Shown here piece by piece: positions 6,098-6,798 of a stretch of 6,798 nt of DNA. Below the pieces are notes generated by a model. It did not search any database. It saw only the letters and a program-made list of their open reading frames with translations, and had not been told where the DNA came from. Where the stretch lies: contig JAEDMI010000132.1 of assembly GCA_016303085.1 (NCBI GenBank), forward strand, positions 1-6,798, given 5' to 3'. Made by a program: the position numbers and the translations under genes. How positions within the stretch are numbered: position 1 is the stretch's first letter; each line of letters opens with the position of its first letter. The DNA is from Acetatifactor sp. GTDB taxonomy: Bacteria > Bacillota > Clostridia > Lachnospirales > Lachnospiraceae.

Positions 6098-6116
6098 AAA
6101 GGTTGGAGGAGTGTAT

Positions 6117-6798
6117 ATGAAGTTTACAAAAATGCAGGGCTGCGGGAACGACTATGTATATGTCAACGGCTTTACAGAGAAGATTCCCCGGGGAAAAAAA
6201 CCGGAGCTGGTCAGATTTTTGAGCGACAGACATTTCGGTATCGGAGGGGACGGTGTCATTTTCATCAATCCTTCCGAAGAAGCTGATTTTGAAATGGAAA
6301 TGTTCAATGCCGACGGTACCCGTGCCCAGATGTGCGGAAACGGAATACGCTGCGTGGCAAAATTTGTCTACGACAAGGGACTGACGGATTCGGAGCACAT
6401 TACCGTTGTCAGCGCCGGCAGTGTAAAATATCTGGATTTGACTGTGGAGAGAAATCCCGAACTGCCGGGGGACCGGGGAGAGGTGAAGCTGGTTCGGGTC
6501 AACATGGGAAGTCCTATTCTGGAACCGGAAAGAATTCCCGTTTCAGCGGAAGGTGAAACGGTTGTAAACCAGCCCATTTTTGTGGAGGATGAGGAATATA
6601 GGATGACCTGTGTCTCCATGGGAAATCCCCATGCGGTGATTTTCACTCAGGGTGTGGCGGATATGAAGCTGGAGCAGATAGGGCCGCTCTTTGAAAATCA
6701 TGTGAGATTCCCCGAGAGAGTCAATACGGAGTTTGTGGAAGTGATTGACAGACAGAATGTGTTTATGCGGGTCTGGGAGAGAGGAACAGGGGAAACCC
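6117..6798 (+). CDS. dapF: Diaminopimelate epimerase, 3'-truncated by window edge
   Basis: DapF converts LL-diaminopimelate to meso-diaminopimelate, the peptidoglycan cross-linking residue and direct precursor of lysine; it is a cofactor-free two-base racemase of the cytoplasm. The visible 227 residues begin MKFTKMQGCGNDYVYVNG, a hallmark N-terminus. They include HFGIGGDGVI (39-48), the first catalytic cysteine at position 73 in QMCGNGIRC (same number as in H. influenzae DapF) and SMGNPHAV (167-174). The frame is open to the last base, ending RVWERGTGET, so the second catalytic cysteine of the ACGTG motif should fall within a few residues after the window. Full length should be about 275-285. 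GGAGGA (6105-6110) lies 6 bases before ATG 6117. The gap to the ANTAR gene is only 19 bases with no terminator, so it is likely in the glnA operon or reads through from it. Confidence 0.96.
   Translation, partial: MKFTKMQGCGNDYVYVNGFTEKIPRGKKPELVRFLSDRHFGIGGDGVIFINPSEEADFEMEMFNADGTRAQMCGNGIRCVAKFVYDKGLTDSEHITVVSAGSVKYLDLTVERNPELPGDRGEVKLVRVNMGSPILEPERIPVSAEGETVVNQPIFVEDEEYRMTCVSMGNPHAVIFTQGVADMKLEQIGPLFENHVRFPERVNTEFVEVIDRQNVFMRVWERGTGET

Noticed and set aside
1..6798. Mobile elements, CRISPR arrays, tRNA or rRNA genes
   Set aside because: No transposase or integrase frames, spaced repeats, cloverleaf-like segments or conserved rRNA stretches were seen; the region reads as core chromosome.

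Overview
The window looks like ordinary chromosome from a Clostridia-type Firmicute, most likely family Lachnospiraceae. This is inferred from recognised protein families and sequence style; no search was run. Supporting points are moderate base composition, purine-rich ribosome sites (AAGGAGGTG, AAGGGGA), a class I-alpha glutamine synthetase followed directly by an ANTAR-domain regulator, and a fused glutamine-dependent NAD+ synthetase.

Layout. Bases 2-541 hold the C-terminal two thirds or so of a SAM-dependent methyltransferase that begins before the window. Next come hslO (Hsp33 redox chaperone, 607-1485) and nadE (glutamine-hydrolysing NAD+ synthetase, 1533-3443), all on the + strand. A strong hairpin at 3455-3483 can act as a terminator in both directions, because the next gene (3507-3974) is on the - strand and converges on it. 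That gene encodes a small membrane-anchored protein of unknown function with a possible degenerate FMN_bind-like domain. A roughly 200-base divergent control region (3975-4173) follows, with two candidate + strand promoters and a leader terminator hairpin. Then come glnA (4174-5505), an ANTAR-type RNA-binding regulator (5549-6097) and the start of dapF (6117 to the window end). The last three are closely spaced and probably cotranscribed.

The most interesting part is 3986-6097. The glnA leader carries an intrinsic terminator (4103-4138) before the start codon, and the gene right after glnA encodes a protein whose C-terminal domain belongs to the AmiR/NasR/NitR class of antiterminators. The layout therefore suggests a self-contained circuit in which the glnA operon is controlled by terminator read-through, with the regulator made from the same transcript. 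The receiver-like half of the regulator has lost the usual phosphorylation residues, so its signal is unlikely to be an ordinary phosphorelay. The GlnA protein has Gly at the position of B. subtilis Arg62 and Ala at the position of the flap glutamate (B. subtilis Glu304, E. coli Glu327), two residues tied to glutamine feedback inhibition. Loss of enzyme-level feedback together with RNA-level control would be a coherent but unproven way to handle nitrogen status.

Metabolic links: GlnA makes glutamine, NadE consumes it as ammonia donor, and DapF makes meso-diaminopimelate for peptidoglycan and lysine. HslO and the methyltransferase look like unrelated neighbours.
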